Source: Rhodospirillaceae bacterium
GTDB taxonomy: Bacteria; Pseudomonadota; Alphaproteobacteria; MPNO01; UBA2964
Direction of reading: 5' to 3'
NCBI GenBank assembly: GCA_002720855.1
Contig: PBIN01000015.1
Location: 62,001-126,000 of the forward strand
Length of the DNA stretch: 64,000 nucleotides
How positions within the stretch are numbered: the first letter of the stretch is position 1; each line of letters begins with the position of its first letter. The notes under the pieces were generated by a model. That model saw nothing but the letters and a program-made list of their open reading frames with translations, did not search any database and was not told the DNA's origin. The position numbers and the translations under genes were made by a program. Positions 62,951-64,000 of this stretch are shown here, piece after piece.

Positions 62951-63214
62951 CTATACATCCGGTCGAAAATGCCCCGGCCCGTGTTCTTTCTCCTTGAAGA
63001 ACCGTAAGCCGGTGAGTTCCATGTGATTGACGACGTGCTGCGCCCAGGCACTGAAATCGTCTTCCGTGAAATGGTCGCGCCTGTTGGGGCGGTGTTTGAA
63101 GTTCTGCGCCAGCGCATAACGGATGACGAAAAGCAGATGCTCGCGTTCCGCCTCAATCAGCTCTTGTTCTTTTTTTGTGTTCGCCACGTATGTGTCTTCT
63201 GCCTGCCGTTTCAT
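62951..63214 (-). CDS. hypothetical protein, 87 aa
   Basis: ATG 63214 gives a compact, charged, mostly helical protein (KKEQELIEAEREHLLFVIRY, ALAQNFKHRPNRRDHFTED) with several His near the C-terminus. A longer reading to 63250 starts with a hydrophobic stretch. No ribosome site of quality is seen and no family is recognised. Base composition and charge pattern look coding; 132 bases separate it from the next gene on the same strand. Confidence 0.4.
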   Translation of the reverse strand: MKRQAEDTYVANTKKEQELIEAEREHLLFVIRYALAQNFKHRPNRRDHFTEDDFSAWAQHVVNHMELTGLRFFKEKEHGPGHFRPDV

Positions 63215-63346
63215 GACATCGGTGATAGCAGCCGAACAAAACAGGAACAAGTTCCTAAAAGGAAAAATACCGCATATTATCCACAGTTTATGGTATTTTT
63301 ACCACCTATTAAAAACTAAGTTAGCAGCTCTGCTACCGGGGGTGGA

Positions 63347-64000
63347 TTAGAAGTGGACAATAAATGCCCAGCCTTTGACGCGTTCGAAAAATCCCGAAGG
63401 CGGTTTCTGATATTTGCCATTAGGGTAGTAACATAAGTAGTGCAGGTCGAGAAAACCGGTCGGCAAATCAACACAAAGGGTCCAACTATTGCCACCGGAA
63501 CGAATATTCTTCCCGTCTTTGGAACGCCAAAAATCGAACTTGGTCCTTTTGGACAAACCCACTTTAGGAATCCGATCGATATACTTGGGCACCAATTGTT
63601 CCAGAGAGATCGGTGGTTGCTTTTCGTCCCGCGAAAAAGACTTAATTGCCGTTATTAAGGGCTGGCTTCTGACGACGAATTTTTCAAACTCCGCCAGCTG
63701 AACTGACCAACTTATACTTCCCGAAATCCAGAATGACACCGGAAGCAGACAAATAGTTAACAGCATTAATATACAAATCTTTTGTGCTGCAATGGATTTG
63801 AAGGAAAATGGGAATGCAAATACGAAAACGAAGGCACAAAAAATAAAAATGTACACGCAGAAAATCCAAGCAATCATGGAGAGAATATCTCCCCCACCAT
63901 CGCCATCAGGCTGAAGTGAAGACCAGGTTGCGATGGGGGGAACTGCGCACCAGAAAGCTGCATGTGCGAGAGCGAGTAATACGATCGTCCGTTTTTTCAT
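63347..64000 (-). CDS. membrane protein with C-terminal soluble domain, 217 aa
   Basis: The ATG is the last codon of the window (complement of 63998-64000), so the coding sequence is complete but its ribosome site is outside. Three hydrophobic helices lie near residues 5-25, 40-68 and 76-96; a cytoplasmic or periplasmic domain follows with PKYIDRIPKVGLSKRTKFDFW and WTLCVDLPTGFLDLHYLCYY. It resembles type IV pilin-like or GspG-like periplasmic endings only loosely, so I do not name a family. Base composition is more AT-rich than the neighbours. Confidence 0.6.
   Translation of the reverse strand: MKKRTIVLLALAHAAFWCAVPPIATWSSLQPDGDGGGDILSMIAWIFCVYIFIFCAFVFVFAFPFSFKSIAAQKICILMLLTICLLPVSFWISGSISWSVQLAEFEKFVVRSQPLITAIKSFSRDEKQPPISLEQLVPKYIDRIPKVGLSKRTKFDFWRSKDGKNIRSGGNSWTLCVDLPTGFLDLHYLCYYPNGKYQKPPSGFFERVKGWAFIVHF

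Overview
The window is a stretch of an alphaproteobacterial chromosome, inferred from the gene content: CoxMSL-type molybdenum hydroxylases, a DUF1194 protein, TIGR02466-type oxygenases, a Zur-type operator, FkbM and TauD families. There is no phage, plasmid or transposase gene. No gene-free stretch exceeds about 210 bases.

Region 1 (1-10.9 kb, all + strand) is a compact run of 13 genes with tiny or negative spacing. It encodes secreted and envelope proteins: a FlgO/CsgG-like protein with a peptidoglycan-binding domain, an ExbD/TolR-like protein, a lytic-transglycosylase lipoprotein, three translationally coupled proteins of unknown function (one with a Lon-protease-like region and a membrane anchor), lipoproteins, coiled-coil secreted proteins, an ExbB/MotA-like channel protein and two TonB/TolA-like proteins. 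I read it as an uncharacterised energised trans-envelope machine that contacts peptidoglycan.

Region 2 (10.9-27.6 kb) is mixed catabolism and surface functions: FAH-family hydrolase, quinone reductase, alpha/beta hydrolase, FkbM methyltransferase, VWA protein, VOC dioxygenase, amidohydrolase, amidase, TauD oxygenase, an allantoinase-like deacetylase and the PyrDB/PyrK pair. At 20.1-23.9 kb lies a giant secreted lectin-like protein (three ricin-type repeats plus two DM9 repeats) whose reading frame is broken by an amber stop and a +1 shift.

Region 3 (27.6-49.2 kb) holds four molybdopterin-binding large subunits of the xanthine dehydrogenase/CO dehydrogenase family, two complete FAD/2Fe-2S partner sets, a UbiD decarboxylase, a substrate-binding-like protein, an XRE regulator flanked by two copies of a 36-bp motif, two TPR-2-oxoglutarate oxygenase genes (one frameshifted) and a ZnuA zinc-binding protein under a near-perfect Zur box. 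The enzymes suggest oxidation and decarboxylation of aromatic or N-heterocyclic compounds.

Region 4 (49.2-55.9 kb) is a selenocysteine island: two genes with in-frame UGA codons followed by SECIS-like hairpins (a UxxC redoxin on - and an iodothyronine-deiodinase-like protein on +), then selA, selB and the tRNA-Sec gene selC. selD is not in the window.

Region 5 (55.9-64 kb) carries a DUF47-Pit phosphate transporter pair, an EamA exporter, a TauD-like oxygenase, a DUF35/thiolase pair with degenerate catalytic residues, and small envelope proteins including a free-standing SecD P1-head-like domain.
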